The translations under genes were made by a program, and so were the position numbers. A DNA stretch of 64,000 nucleotides, from assembly GCA_963829585.1 (NCBI GenBank), contig CAWHJD010000024.1, positions 62,001-126,000 of the forward strand, in the 5' to 3' direction. The stretch is from Sva-07 sp963829585 (GTDB lineage Bacteria > Actinomycetota > Acidimicrobiia > Acidimicrobiales > Ilumatobacteraceae). Shown piece by piece: positions 28,201-36,170 of the stretch (its first letter is position 1; each line of letters begins with the position of its first letter). Under the pieces are notes generated by a model, which ran no database searches, was not told the origin of the DNA, and saw only the letters and a program-made list of their open reading frames with translations.

Positions 28201-31200
28201 GGATCGGTCGTGCTCGAGGTGCAGGCCGAGACCGTGGGCGGGGATTCGTGGGTGGCGACGGCCGGCCGCAACCTCACGATCGTCGCCAACACCGCGCCGG
28301 TGTTCCCCGCCATCGATCCGCTCACCGTGGAGCTCGAGCGCCCCCTCCGCTTGTGGGTGCCGGAGGCGGTCGACGCTGACGTGCCGCTCGTGTATTCGTG
28401 GGACCTCGACGGAAACGGGACCTTCGGGGACCTGGGCATCACGTCCCGTGACGTCGAGGTGCCGTGGGCCGACGTGTCCACGGTGATCTGCGGTGGCGTG
28501 TGCACCCCCGACCAGGCCGAGACCGTGACGATCCGGGCCACCGACGCCAAGGGCGCGTCCACCGACCAGGTCGTCACCGTCACGCCGGTGCGCGACTTCC
28601 AGGTCGCGGTGAACCCGCAACGGCTGTCGCTCCCGCCTGGTGGTTCCACGGTGGTGGCCGTCACCACGCCCAGCACGAGCGGGTTCACCCTCCCGGTCGC
28701 GCTCTCGGCGACGGGCCTCCCGGCAGGCATCACCGCCACCTTGAGTCCCACCACGATCACGCCGGGGGAGGTGGCCAACCTGACGCTGTCCGTCGACCCG
28801 ACGTACAACAGCACTGCGCCGATACCCCTGACCGTGACGGGCACGGCCACGGTCCCGGGCCGAGGAACGGTCGTGCGTACGACCACCCCGACCGTGAGCG
28901 TGCTCATCGGCCTCGACAGGATCTGCACCGTCAGCTGGGCCGGCACGGTGCGCAACGCAGTCACCAAGGCCTCGGTGCCGGGGGCCACGGTGCGGGTGTC
29001 CGGTCTCGCGACGGTAACCACCGGTCCCGACGGACGCTGGTCGATCGCCTCAGTGCCGGTCGCCGGCAACAACGGACCGCAGTACTACAACATCGACGTC
29101 GAGCGGACCGGCTTCCACCCGTGGGCGACCAATGCGACGGCGATCTGCGACGCGAACCGCAGCGACATCGACATCGAGATCCACGAGCGCATCTTCGTGC
29201 CCGTGAAGGTCGAGGTCCGGGACGCCGAGAACCCGACCATCGTGCCCGCCGGCACCAGGGTGGAGGTGAGCCGGTACGCGACGGAGTTCACCGGCCCGGT
29301 GGACGTCGACGGCAGGGCGACCACGCTCCTGGCACTCAGCGGACCCGACAATCGCGCCGTTGGCATCACGGTCGCCGCGACCGCGCCCGGGTACCACTAC
29401 AACTCGGTCTTCCGCAGCCTGAGTCAGGACGCCCTTCCGGCTGGGGTGACGGCCGAGGTCGACATCACCCGCATCTGCTCCCGCGATTCATGGGCGGCTC
29501 GGTGGTGGATGCCGACGGGCGTCCCGTTCCTGGCGCGCGGGTCAGCTACGCCGGCTTCGCCGTCATCGCCGACGCCAACGCTCGGTTCACGATCGATCGG
29601 GACGTGGCCCTCGGCGGCCGCAACAACACCCCGGTCAACGTCGTCGTCAACGGCAGCCCGCCGAACGGCCGCTTCGACCTCGTCGACGGGTTCGGCGTCA
29701 AGCTCGTCGACCAGTGTGAGCCGTTCGAGATGACGGTGGTCCTGCCGCTCAACCCGAACGGCCCGCAACGCTTCGCCACGCTCCAGGGTCGCTTCCTCAG
29801 CCCCGACGGGACGCCCATCGCTCAGGGTCGCCTCACCATCAACGGCCGCGTCTTCTACGGGAACACCGACGGCACGTACTCCGCCCAGCTCCTCATCGGT
29901 AACCAGAACGCCATCACCGGCGCCGAGCCGGCACCGCAGTGGTTCTTCCCGTTCGCCCAGGCCGGCGGGTTCGACTCGTCCGGGCCCTACGACTGGTGGC
30001 CCGCGCAGTTCACCGTGCAGCTCGCGGCCAACGAGGTGCGCACCTACGACATCGTCCTCCAGCCGGTGCGGTACGGGACCATCACCGGCGTCCTGGTGGA
30101 TGCGGGCACCCAGGCGCCGCTGGCCGGCCAGAGGCTCGACCTGTCCACGAGCGCCGGGGTCTTCGCCCAGGTGACCAGCGGGGCCGATGGCCGGTTCGAG
30201 GTGGGCCGGCTGCGCCAACAGCCCGGGGGGGCCACCACCGGCTCGGCGTCGAGCCGGGAGAACGTGACCTACTGGCCGGGCCGGGCGAGCGCTCCCTTCG
30301 CCGGCGACCCGGCGGCCGTCGACCTCGTGGTGCCGGCCATCCGGAAATGCGCTCCATCGACGGTGACCGGTCGCGTGGTGGAGAACGCGCCACCCAACCC
30401 ACCCTTGTCCGGGGTCACGGTGCAGCTCGACACCGGCGAGCAGGCGCTCACGGGCGCCGACGGCGGGTTCACGCTGAACGCCGGACCGTACTACGAGAAC
30501 GCGCCTCGCGAGGTCACGATCACCGCCTCGAAGGAGGGCTTCGTGACGGCGTCCAGGCGCGTGTTCATCTTCTGCGGCGCCACCCTCGTGGTGGACTTCG
30601 CACCCCAGTCGCCCACCACAGGGACGATCACGGGGCTCGTGACCACCAGCGACGGGACACCCGTCGCCGACGTCTTCGTGGGAACCGAGTACGGCGGCGG
30701 CACGCGCACCGACGCCGACGGGCGCTACACCCTGACGGGCGCGCCGCCGAAGTCGGACGGCTCGGCGCGCACCTGGAAGGTCTCGGCCGTCCCCTCCGAC
30801 GACAGCGGACTCCTGCCCGCGACAGTGTCGGTGGCCGTCACCGGTGATCAGACCACCGCCGCCGACGACCTCGTCCTCCGGCAGCGTGATGTCGCCCCGG
30901 TGAACACACCGCCCATCGCAGTGATCACCCCGAACGGCGCGACCGCCCCGGAGGGCTCGCGTCTGGACTTCAGCGCGGCATCGTCGTCAGATCCCGACGG
31001 TGACACGACCACGTTCGCGTGGGACCTCGACGCCAACGGCTCGGTCGACGGGACGGCGACCACGTTCTCTCTCCAGGTCGGTACGCCGGGCCCCCGCGTC
31101 GTGAAGCTGACGGTGGCCGACGGCCGCGGGGGCGCGACGAGCACGCAGGTCACTGCCACCTTCACCAACGTCGCGCCCACGGTCGTCGCCGGCGGTGACA

Positions 31201-32234
31201 TCATCATCGGTCCCGACGGCGTCTTCGAGCGGACCGGCCGATTCGAGGATCCGGGCGAGGGTGACGCGTTCACCGCAACCGTCGATTGGGGTGACGGGTC
31301 GGGCTTCGTGCCGCTGCCGCGCTTCGCCCGGACGCTCGACCTGCTCCATACCTACGCCGCCATCGGCTCGTACCCGGTGGTCGTGCGAGTGTGCGACGCC
31401 GCCGGGGCCTGCGGCGAGGGAGCGTTCACCGTGACCGTGGCAAGCGAACCGCCGCCCAACCTGCCGCCTGTCGCGCGGATCGACGGCCCGCTCGAGGCGT
31501 TGGAGGGCGAGACCGTCACGTACGACGCGGCGGCGTCCACCGACCCGGAGGGCCGGCCGCTGGTGTTCGCATGGGACCTCGACGCGGATGGTGTCCTCGA
31601 CGACCGTTCCGGGCCCGGGGTGTCGCTGAATGCCGGAGGCCCTGGCACCCGCACCATCGTCGTCGGCGTGACGGACCGGGCCGGCGCCACGACACTCGCG
31701 TCGGTACAGTTGAACGTGCGGAATGTCGCGCCGTCGCTCGACGCCATCGCCGACCAACGGATGGCCGCCGGCACGTCACTCAGGCTCGCCGCCGTCGTGC
31801 GCGACGCTGCCATGGCGCCCGACGGGTACCGGGCCACGGTCGACTGGGGTGACGGTGCCGGTCCGGTCACCGCGCCGTTCGCCACATCGACCACCGCGCT
31901 CGGAACGAGCGGGGTCGAGCTGCTCGACGCAGCGGCACTGTCCGCCATCGGCACCGTGGAACTCGTGCACACGTACGTGGCCGACGGCGAGTACCGAGTG
32001 GTGGTGAGGGTGTGCGACTCCTCGTGCACGGACGTGGCGTTCCTCGCCGTCGTGACAGCGGGCGCGCCCGTGGCGACGGTCCCCACGACGCCACCACCAC
32101 CGACCGCCTCCCCCAGCGATCGACTGCCGGAGACGGGTTCGTCGTCCAGCTCCACACTCCAGCTCAGCCTCGCTTTGCTCGGGCTCGGCGTGTGCCTCGT
32201 CTGGGTGACGCGGCGGCGCCGGACGACGGGCTGA
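21374..32234 (+). CDS. Giant LPETG-anchored subtilisin-like surface protein (whole reconstructed gene, several frame changes)
   Basis: I read 21374-32234 as one gene of about 3,620 codons. It has a signal peptide at the N-terminus, an S8 protease, dockerin-like repeats, PKD and CAP domains, carboxypeptidase-regulatory-like beta sandwiches, more PKD domains, and at the very end LPETG, a hydrophobic span (LQLSLALLGLGVCLVWV) and RRRR, a sortase cell-wall anchor. No internal start with a ribosome site or stop/start junction convincingly separates the pieces. The frame changes about seven to nine times (near 22260, 24100, 24650, 24880, 25060, 27240, 27590 and 29490). Either the assembly has base errors here or the gene is decaying. 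ATG 21374 follows GAGGAAG. Segments are listed separately below. Confidence 0.65.
22270..24100 (+). CDS. Giant surface protein, segment 2: S8 subtilisin protease and dockerin-like calcium repeats
   Basis: The complete subtilisin triad is present: Asp in VVLDVGFDPDHPDLD, His in DHGTHVAGIVGA, and Ser in GELSGTSMAAPYVAGAVGY, with the oxyanion Asn likely in TKAAGNDND. The protease therefore looks active. After it come calcium-binding, dockerin/EF-hand-like repeats (QPDGKVDLRDVRAFRDAW, NGDGCVRTAPDAC, FDLNADGWLALN). These are usual in secreted actinobacterial proteases and stabilise the fold. This frame is open from 22177 to 24369, but coding character moves to another frame near 24100. Confidence 0.8.
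24100..25140 (+). CDS. Giant surface protein, segment 3: beta-sandwich region, badly frame-broken
   Basis: Coding character continues as SADVTLDLSQVPTGTTGIKVTAKIAAGT up to 24653, then in another frame GEVVQVDRLIRVVPRLEVRYRWEAEVTSVDLTTTSDWPD to about 24850, then GRGGSFSITYGWQDLTTSTASDGSRTFTFGPLPGQ (24925-25040), then LLDGFRFLADIPYGSGV. All are low-complexity extracellular beta-sheet type. I cannot name the domains. Four frame changes in 1 kb make this the worst-preserved part of the gene. Confidence 0.45.
25145..27240 (+). CDS. Giant surface protein, segment 4: PKD domains and a first, degenerate CAP-like domain
   Basis: PKD-type beta sandwiches are recognisable by DSSTDPDGDLASWSWSFG, VDTSDPDGDLAEVRVDWGDGTVAGITHRYRDDGVYSVRVTAVD, and related stretches. 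Between them, about 26160-26540, ADEAALLQRWNAAREQAGLPALGLSAELSQAASVLAGQ...TTGRMVGVAKR resembles a CAP/SCP domain, but lacks the His/Glu residues of the canonical cavity. The segment ends where QANAFRQSFGAP leads into a second CAP domain in another frame. PKD domains usually space or bind surface polymers. Confidence 0.65.
27241..27590 (+). CDS. Giant surface protein, segment 5: canonical CAP/SCP domain
   Basis: KELQAAAEQQLADLIAGRYFAHLDSAGRTPLDRARTNGYTGGVGENIALRF and GWRSSPVHLENLLDPVWSATGVAVG match the bacterial CAP (CysRich/antigen 5/PR-1) fold: the 'H.ds.GrtP.dR', 'GENia' and 'SP.H..nll' elements are all present, so the metal/ligand cavity residues look intact. The start of this domain (CANGTSGVALRAQAADFLAQANAFRQ) lies in the previous frame, so the domain itself is split by a frame change near 27240. 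Confidence 0.7.
27592..29500 (+). CDS. Giant surface protein, segment 6: beta-sandwich and carboxypeptidase-regulatory-like repeats
   Basis: After a Pro/Ala-rich linker (PVAAWPSRASTAEATPLATEVAAPSAAPVPSQQ, quoted in part) come Ig-like domains (VSILGPANGSSFDQGAAIPVQVLV, NPQRLSLPPGGSTVVAVTTPSTSGFTLPVALSATGLP) and a carboxypeptidase-regulatory-like fold (SWAGTVRNAVTKASVPGATVRVSGLATVTTGPDGRWSI). These are stalk-type modules of surface proteins. The frame is lost near 29490, where DITRICSRDSW passes into FMGGSVVDADGRPVPGARVSY in another frame. Confidence 0.6.
29490..32234 (+). CDS. Giant surface protein, segment 7: stalk, PKD repeats and LPETG anchor
   Basis: Continuous for 2.7 kb. Several carboxypeptidase-regulatory-like domains (GGSVVDADGRPVPGARVSYAG, ATLQGRFLSPDGTPIAQGRL, GTITGVLVDAGTQAPLAGQRL, GTITGLVTTSDGTPVADVFV) are followed by PKD repeats (SSSDPDGDTTTFAWDLDANGS, ASTDPEGRPLVFAWDLDADG, ATVDWGDGSGFVPL). 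The end has a Thr/Pro-rich wall-spanning stretch, LPETG, a membrane span and RRRR. This is a classic sortase-sorted C-terminus, so the protein should be covalently linked to the cell wall; no sortase gene is in the window. It converges on the ClC gene with 31 bases between the stops. Confidence 0.8.
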   Translation: MGGSVVDADGRPVPGARVSYAGFAVIADANARFTIDRDVALGGRNNTPVNVVVNGSPPNGRFDLVDGFGVKLVDQCEPFEMTVVLPLNPNGPQRFATLQGRFLSPDGTPIAQGRLTINGRVFYGNTDGTYSAQLLIGNQNAITGAEPAPQWFFPFAQAGGFDSSGPYDWWPAQFTVQLAANEVRTYDIVLQPVRYGTITGVLVDAGTQAPLAGQRLDLSTSAGVFAQVTSGADGRFEVGRLRQQPGGATTGSASSRENVTYWPGRASAPFAGDPAAVDLVVPAIRKCAPSTVTGRVVENAPPNPPLSGVTVQLDTGEQALTGADGGFTLNAGPYYENAPREVTITASKEGFVTASRRVFIFCGATLVVDFAPQSPTTGTITGLVTTSDGTPVADVFVGTEYGGGTRTDADGRYTLTGAPPKSDGSARTWKVSAVPSDDSGLLPATVSVAVTGDQTTAADDLVLRQRDVAPVNTPPIAVITPNGATAPEGSRLDFSAASSSDPDGDTTTFAWDLDANGSVDGTATTFSLQVGTPGPRVVKLTVADGRGGATSTQVTATFTNVAPTVVAGGDIIIGPDGVFERTGRFEDPGEGDAFTATVDWGDGSGFVPLPRFARTLDLLHTYAAIGSYPVVVRVCDAAGACGEGAFTVTVASEPPPNLPPVARIDGPLEALEGETVTYDAAASTDPEGRPLVFAWDLDADGVLDDRSGPGVSLNAGGPGTRTIVVGVTDRAGATTLASVQLNVRNVAPSLDAIADQRMAAGTSLRLAAVVRDAAMAPDGYRATVDWGDGAGPVTAPFATSTTALGTSGVELLDAAALSAIGTVELVHTYVADGEYRVVVRVCDSSCTDVAFLAVVTAGAPVATVPTTPPPPTASPSDRLPETGSSSSSTLQLSLALLGLGVCLVWVTRRRRTTG

Positions 32235-32265
32235 CGCTGTCGGGCCACGAGCAACTCGTCCGGGC

Positions 32266-33606
32266 TCAGCCGTCGTCGTCGTAGACGACGTCGGGCACCA
32301 GCGGCGTGACGCGTTCGACGACATGGTCGAGAGCGAAGTCGACGAGCACGGCGGCGCCGACCACGACCGCGATCATCGGAAGGATCGTGTAGTCGCCGAC
32401 CAGCTCGGGAACGAGCACGATCCCCAACAGGGGCGATCGCAGGCCGACCGCCACCCCGACCGCCATCGCCGTCACCATCACGCCCCACGCGACGCCTGCC
32501 CCGACCTCCACGCCGAGATGCTCGGCGCCGAACAGCGACAGCAGCGCGGTGCCACTGGCGATGCTCATCGTCGGGGTGAGTGCGCCGCCGGGTGCGCCGG
32601 ATCCGAGCGACGCGGTGGTGCCGATCAGCTTGCCGATGCTCAGCGCGATCGCGACGGTGAGGGTCGCTCCGACGGACGCCCGGCGCAACGCCTCCATGCC
32701 GTTGCCTGCGGCGGACGGGAACGTCGCGACCGCGGCGCCGGCGATCAGTGCGAAGACGCCCACGATGGTCCACCACGGGACCCGGAATCGGTCGGCCAGG
32801 TCGACGGCCTTGATGCGAACGCGGAACACACGGAACACGCGCGCACCCACCACGGCAGGCAGCACGACGAGGAGCGACATCGCCAGCGTCTCCCACCTCG
32901 ACCCGTCGGGCGCCGGGAAGATCGCGTGTCCGCCCAGGAGCCACACCGACGCGATGTGGCCCGTCACGGCGGCCGTGGTGGCGAACCACAGCGCTCGTGG
33001 CGACCGCGAGACGCTGAGATGTTCCTCGAGATAGAACACGGCCGCGAGCGGAGCGTGGTAGGCGGCGGCAAAGGCGGCGGCGATGCCCGCGGTGGCGAGC
33101 GCATCTCCACGACCGCCCGAGCGACGCCCAGCGACCGTGCCGAATGCGCCACCCACCTCGATGATCGCGGACTCGCGCCCGATCGACGACAGCCCGGTGG
33201 ATGCCACCCAGGTTCCGACGGCGCGGATGCCCGAGGCACGGAACGAGATTCGCCGCCGTTCACCGCGAGCCGACGCAGCGACGGCTTCGATGCCCGTTCC
33301 CGACGCTCGCCGGGTCTCGACGAAGCGGCCGAGACACGCGGCGATGAACACCGCGACGGAGACGATGCCGAGGAGGAGGAACCACCGCACCGATGCGGCC
33401 GCGGCGAGCGGGTCGGACCTGTCCGAGTACCACTCGATCAGCGCCTCGGCGGTGATGCGGAACAGGTGGGCCACCTCGACGGCCACGCCCACGGTGAGGA
33501 TGAACAGGACGAACGTGAGCCAGGGCGGACGTGGCGGGGCAGCGTGGAACCCACTCGTTTCGGGCACACCGTCGGGATCGGCGTCGACCCAGGCCCGCCA
33601 CTTCAC
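32266..33606 (-). CDS. ClC-family chloride channel / H+-Cl- exchanger
   Basis: 446 residues from GTG 33606, giving KWRAWVDADPDG before the first membrane span. About ten hydrophobic segments follow. ClC signatures are recognisable although modified: SGTGIEAV for the GSGIP selectivity loop, GRESAIIEVGGAFG for GREGP (the gating Glu is kept), and GSGAPGGALTPTM for GxFxP. The gate Glu suggests proton-coupled exchange rather than a pure channel; this is inference. The frame extends upstream to 33813 but that part has no membrane or family character. It is convergent with the surface-protein gene and 66 bases downstream of the cupredoxin gene. Confidence 0.85.
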   Translation of the reverse strand: MKWRAWVDADPDGVPETSGFHAAPPRPPWLTFVLFILTVGVAVEVAHLFRITAEALIEWYSDRSDPLAAAASVRWFLLLGIVSVAVFIAACLGRFVETRRASGTGIEAVAASARGERRRISFRASGIRAVGTWVASTGLSSIGRESAIIEVGGAFGTVAGRRSGGRGDALATAGIAAAFAAAYHAPLAAVFYLEEHLSVSRSPRALWFATTAAVTGHIASVWLLGGHAIFPAPDGSRWETLAMSLLVVLPAVVGARVFRVFRVRIKAVDLADRFRVPWWTIVGVFALIAGAAVATFPSAAGNGMEALRRASVGATLTVAIALSIGKLIGTTASLGSGAPGGALTPTMSIASGTALLSLFGAEHLGVEVGAGVAWGVMVTAMAVGVAVGLRSPLLGIVLVPELVGDYTILPMIAVVVGAAVLVDFALDHVVERVTPLVPDVVYDDDG

Positions 33607-33671
33607 GGGCCCGACGGTAGTGCTTCGCGGCCTGCTGGCAGTGGTCGGCGCCCTGCCCACCGTGCTCCCCG

Positions 33672-34283
33672 TCAGGCCTCGACCTGGAGCTCGGCGTACA
33701 TCCCGTTGACGAAGTGTGGCGGTCCGCCGGCAACTCCGGTCGGTGCCTCGCCGTCGGACGCAGCCGCAGCAGCGAGGTACTCCGCCGGGTCGGCTCCCGT
33801 CGGGATGAAGCACATCAGGACGTACCGGCCGGGCTCCTCGAGCGTGCCGTTGCCGACCGCCACGATCTCCTCGTCGGAGCCGGGTGGCTGCAGGAGCACC
33901 GTGACGGGTGCCCCGAGGCGCGGGCCGAGCTCCTCGGCGGGCAGTTGCGCGAGATCGCCGAGCGCGATGTCGTCACCGTCGGACAGACGGAAGGCGACCA
34001 GCTCGTGGAGTTCCGCGGGAGCCGCATTGCGGAGCGCGAGTCTCGTGCCGGCGCGGACGGACGACGGCACACCGTTGAAGGCGTAGTCGACGCCCTCGAT
34101 GGTGACGATCGTCGCGTCGTCGTGGAGAACCGGATCGGATGAGGTCGGCGCCGGCGGAGCCGACGTCGAGGCGTCGTCGTCGGACCCGCAGGCGGAGAAC
34201 GTGAACGGGAACGAGACGATGGCGGCGGTCAGGATGACCGCACCGAGGCGGGTGGAGCGGGTGGTGGTGAGGGTCGTGGTCAT
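33672..34283 (-). CDS. Cupredoxin-like copper-binding lipoprotein
   Basis: 203 residues with an N-terminal lipoprotein signal (AAIVSFPFTFSAC, lipid on Cys about residue 32), then a Ser/Pro/Ala linker and a cupredoxin-like beta-sandwich. Possible type 1 copper ligands are His in ELHELVAF, Cys in YVLMCFIPTG, and His-x4-Met in PPHFVNGMY. The gap between Cys and the second His (about 30 residues) is longer than in plastocyanin. Its ATG overlaps the stop of the PIG-L gene (ATGA), so it is the last gene of a coupled three-gene operon (MBL, PIG-L, cupredoxin). Anchored on the outer face of the membrane, it could shuttle electrons or bind copper. Confidence 0.75.
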   Translation of the reverse strand: MTTTLTTTRSTRLGAVILTAAIVSFPFTFSACGSDDDASTSAPPAPTSSDPVLHDDATIVTIEGVDYAFNGVPSSVRAGTRLALRNAAPAELHELVAFRLSDGDDIALGDLAQLPAEELGPRLGAPVTVLLQPPGSDEEIVAVGNGTLEEPGRYVLMCFIPTGADPAEYLAAAAASDGEAPTGVAGGPPHFVNGMYAELQVEA

Positions 34284-35119
34284 GGGTGATCTCCTGTCTG
34301 GTGGTGGTTGGCGGTGGGAACGGATTGCCCGACGAGGGGCGAGATCTCGACGACGTGGTCGGTGGTCAGGAACCGTCGGCGCAGCTCGTGCGACAGGTTG
34401 TCGAACGGCGAGGCCTGGCTGAGGTGACAGGCGATCGCCTGCTCGCGAACGGCGAGAACGTCACTCGTGTCGACGATGTCGAGTTCGTCGTCGGGTCGGC
34501 CGAGTTTCTGCTCGTCAGCAATTCCCAGGTACACGTGGTGCGGCTCGCGGAGGCGCACCTCCGACGCCCACGCGGTCATCAGGCTGCGCGCGAGGCACGA
34601 GTGCACGAGGCGAACCGGCCGGTCCAACCGGTCGACGGCCAGCCCGAGCGCATCGCGGAGATGGATGTGGTCGCGGTGGCCGTCGCTGCCGTCGAGGGTG
34701 AGGACGACGTCGGGTCGCAGGGCGGCCAGCCGGTCGAGGAGCAGGCCGGCCACCTCGTCGATCGGCGTCGAGATCAACGCATCACCGGGCGCTTCGCCGG
34801 AGAACCCGGAGTCGACGAGATCGAGGAGTACGACGTCGTCGACGCCCAACACGATCGCCGCCTGGCACAGCTCGACCTCACGGAGCAGACCGATCGGCCA
34901 GGCATCGGTCGTGGGGTCGGGTCGGCGCTCCCCCGCCTCACCGCGCGTCGCGCAGATCACCGTCACGCGGGCTCCCGCTCGCGAGGCCTGCGCAATGAGC
35001 GACCCGCACCCGAACGATTCGTCGTCGGGATGGGCGACGACGACCACGAGGTGCTGGCCGACCCTGGCGAGTGGGACGGCGAGTGGGACGGTGAGCGGGG
35101 TGCTGATCTTCGCTGTCAC
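34280..35119 (-). CDS. PIG-L / LmbE-family deacetylase
   Basis: 279 residues from GTG 35119, overlapping the MBL gene's stop (GTGA). VVVVAHPDDESFGCGSL provides the AHPDDE zinc motif and SDGHRDHIHLRDALGLAV the second HxxH-type part. Length and order fit the family that includes mycothiol deacetylase MshB and GlcNAc-PI de-N-acetylase. The substrate is an N-acetyl sugar or thiol precursor, unspecified. The frame continues upstream inside the MBL gene but is not coding there. Coupled on both sides by 4-base overlaps. Confidence 0.88.
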   Translation of the reverse strand: MTAKISTPLTVPLAVPLARVGQHLVVVVAHPDDESFGCGSLIAQASRAGARVTVICATRGEAGERRPDPTTDAWPIGLLREVELCQAAIVLGVDDVVLLDLVDSGFSGEAPGDALISTPIDEVAGLLLDRLAALRPDVVLTLDGSDGHRDHIHLRDALGLAVDRLDRPVRLVHSCLARSLMTAWASEVRLREPHHVYLGIADEQKLGRPDDELDIVDTSDVLAVREQAIACHLSQASPFDNLSHELRRRFLTTDHVVEISPLVGQSVPTANHHQTGDHP

Positions 35120-35967
35120 GACACGGCCTCTGCCAGCGCCCCGGCCACGATCTCGTCGAGCAGCTCCTGGCCCGGCGACTCCATGAGCGGCGCCGACGGC
35201 AACTCGTGGAGCATCTCGATCGCCCGCCCGAGCCGGTCGGCACCGATCGTCGGGCTGTGGCACGACGCGATGGTCGTGATGTCGAGCCGGGCGAAGCGTT
35301 CGACCTCCTCGTGGTACGCGACGCGGTCGGCCAATCCGACCCACGGGCTGAGCAGTTGGGCGTGCCCGATGCACGCCTGCACCCACTCGTCCTCGGGCAG
35401 TTCGGCGACGTCGGCCAACGCATGCGGCACGGACGTGGCGAAGCAGTCGCCCGACCAATAGACGCCCGTGGCGGTGTCGAGCAGGCCGCGGGTGGTCGGC
35501 GAGTCGTACAGCGGTGGCCGGACCGCCGCGTAGGTGCGGCCGTTGATCTCGAACCGCTCGTCGACGGCGAGCCAGCGCATCCGGTGCGGTGCGATGGCCG
35601 GCATGTTGCCGAGCCGCTCCCACTGGAACCACGAGGTGAGCAGGGTGGCGTTCGGACACGCGTCCATCAGGGCATCGAGGTTGCCGTAGTGGTCGACGTC
35701 GTCGTGGCTGAGGAACACCCAGCGGACGTCGGCCGGATCGACGAGGGAGAAGATGTCGTCCAGGTAGCGGTCGCGGAACGCCGGCACCCCGGTGTCGACC
35801 ACGATCGGTTCCGTGCCGCGGATCACCATCGCATTCAGGTGCACCGCGACCGGGGCGACTCCCTCCCCCTGGGTCGCTCGGACGACGAAGGTGTCGGGTG
35901 CGATCTCGACCGGTGCGTAGCGGGGAGGGAGTACTTGATCGGATGAGAGGGTGTCGGTGGCGTGCAT
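35116..35967 (-). CDS. Metallo-beta-lactamase-fold oxidoreductase-like protein (ODP/flavodiiron N-domain type)
   Basis: 283 residues from ATG 35967 (AAAGGACC just upstream). FLSHDDVDHYGNLDAL gives the HxDxDH metal motif in the form used by flavodiiron proteins and their ODP relatives; further ligands lie in YWSGDCFAT and ASCHSPTIG. The C-terminal flavodoxin domain of true flavodiiron enzymes is absent. It may bind a di-iron centre and act on O2 or NO, but a hydrolase role is possible. First gene of the coupled set with PIG-L and cupredoxin, and divergent from a GAF/LuxR regulator. ATG 36051 upstream is possible but lacks a ribosome site. Confidence 0.8.
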   Translation of the reverse strand: MHATDTLSSDQVLPPRYAPVEIAPDTFVVRATQGEGVAPVAVHLNAMVIRGTEPIVVDTGVPAFRDRYLDDIFSLVDPADVRWVFLSHDDVDHYGNLDALMDACPNATLLTSWFQWERLGNMPAIAPHRMRWLAVDERFEINGRTYAAVRPPLYDSPTTRGLLDTATGVYWSGDCFATSVPHALADVAELPEDEWVQACIGHAQLLSPWVGLADRVAYHEEVERFARLDITTIASCHSPTIGADRLGRAIEMLHELPSAPLMESPGQELLDEIVAGALAEAVS

Positions 35968-36170
35968 GTGCGGTCCTTTCGGTCGGACGTCGCGGATGTC
36001 GCGATCGGATGTGGGCCGGCAGTCACCGGCGATGACGAACGATGACGACATCCACCCGTGGCCGCCATCCCGCCCGGCTGGGTTTCGTACGACCGGGCGG
36101 TCTGGGAAACACCGACCCCCCAGACATGTGGGATGGTGCCGCTTGCGGCGGCGGTGCAGAATGGCGCCTG

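Noticed and set aside
22177..29500. Stop codons in the surface protein as programmed frameshifting or Sec.
   Set aside because: Frame changes are too many, lack slippery heptamers or conserved hairpins, and are better explained by base errors or decay.
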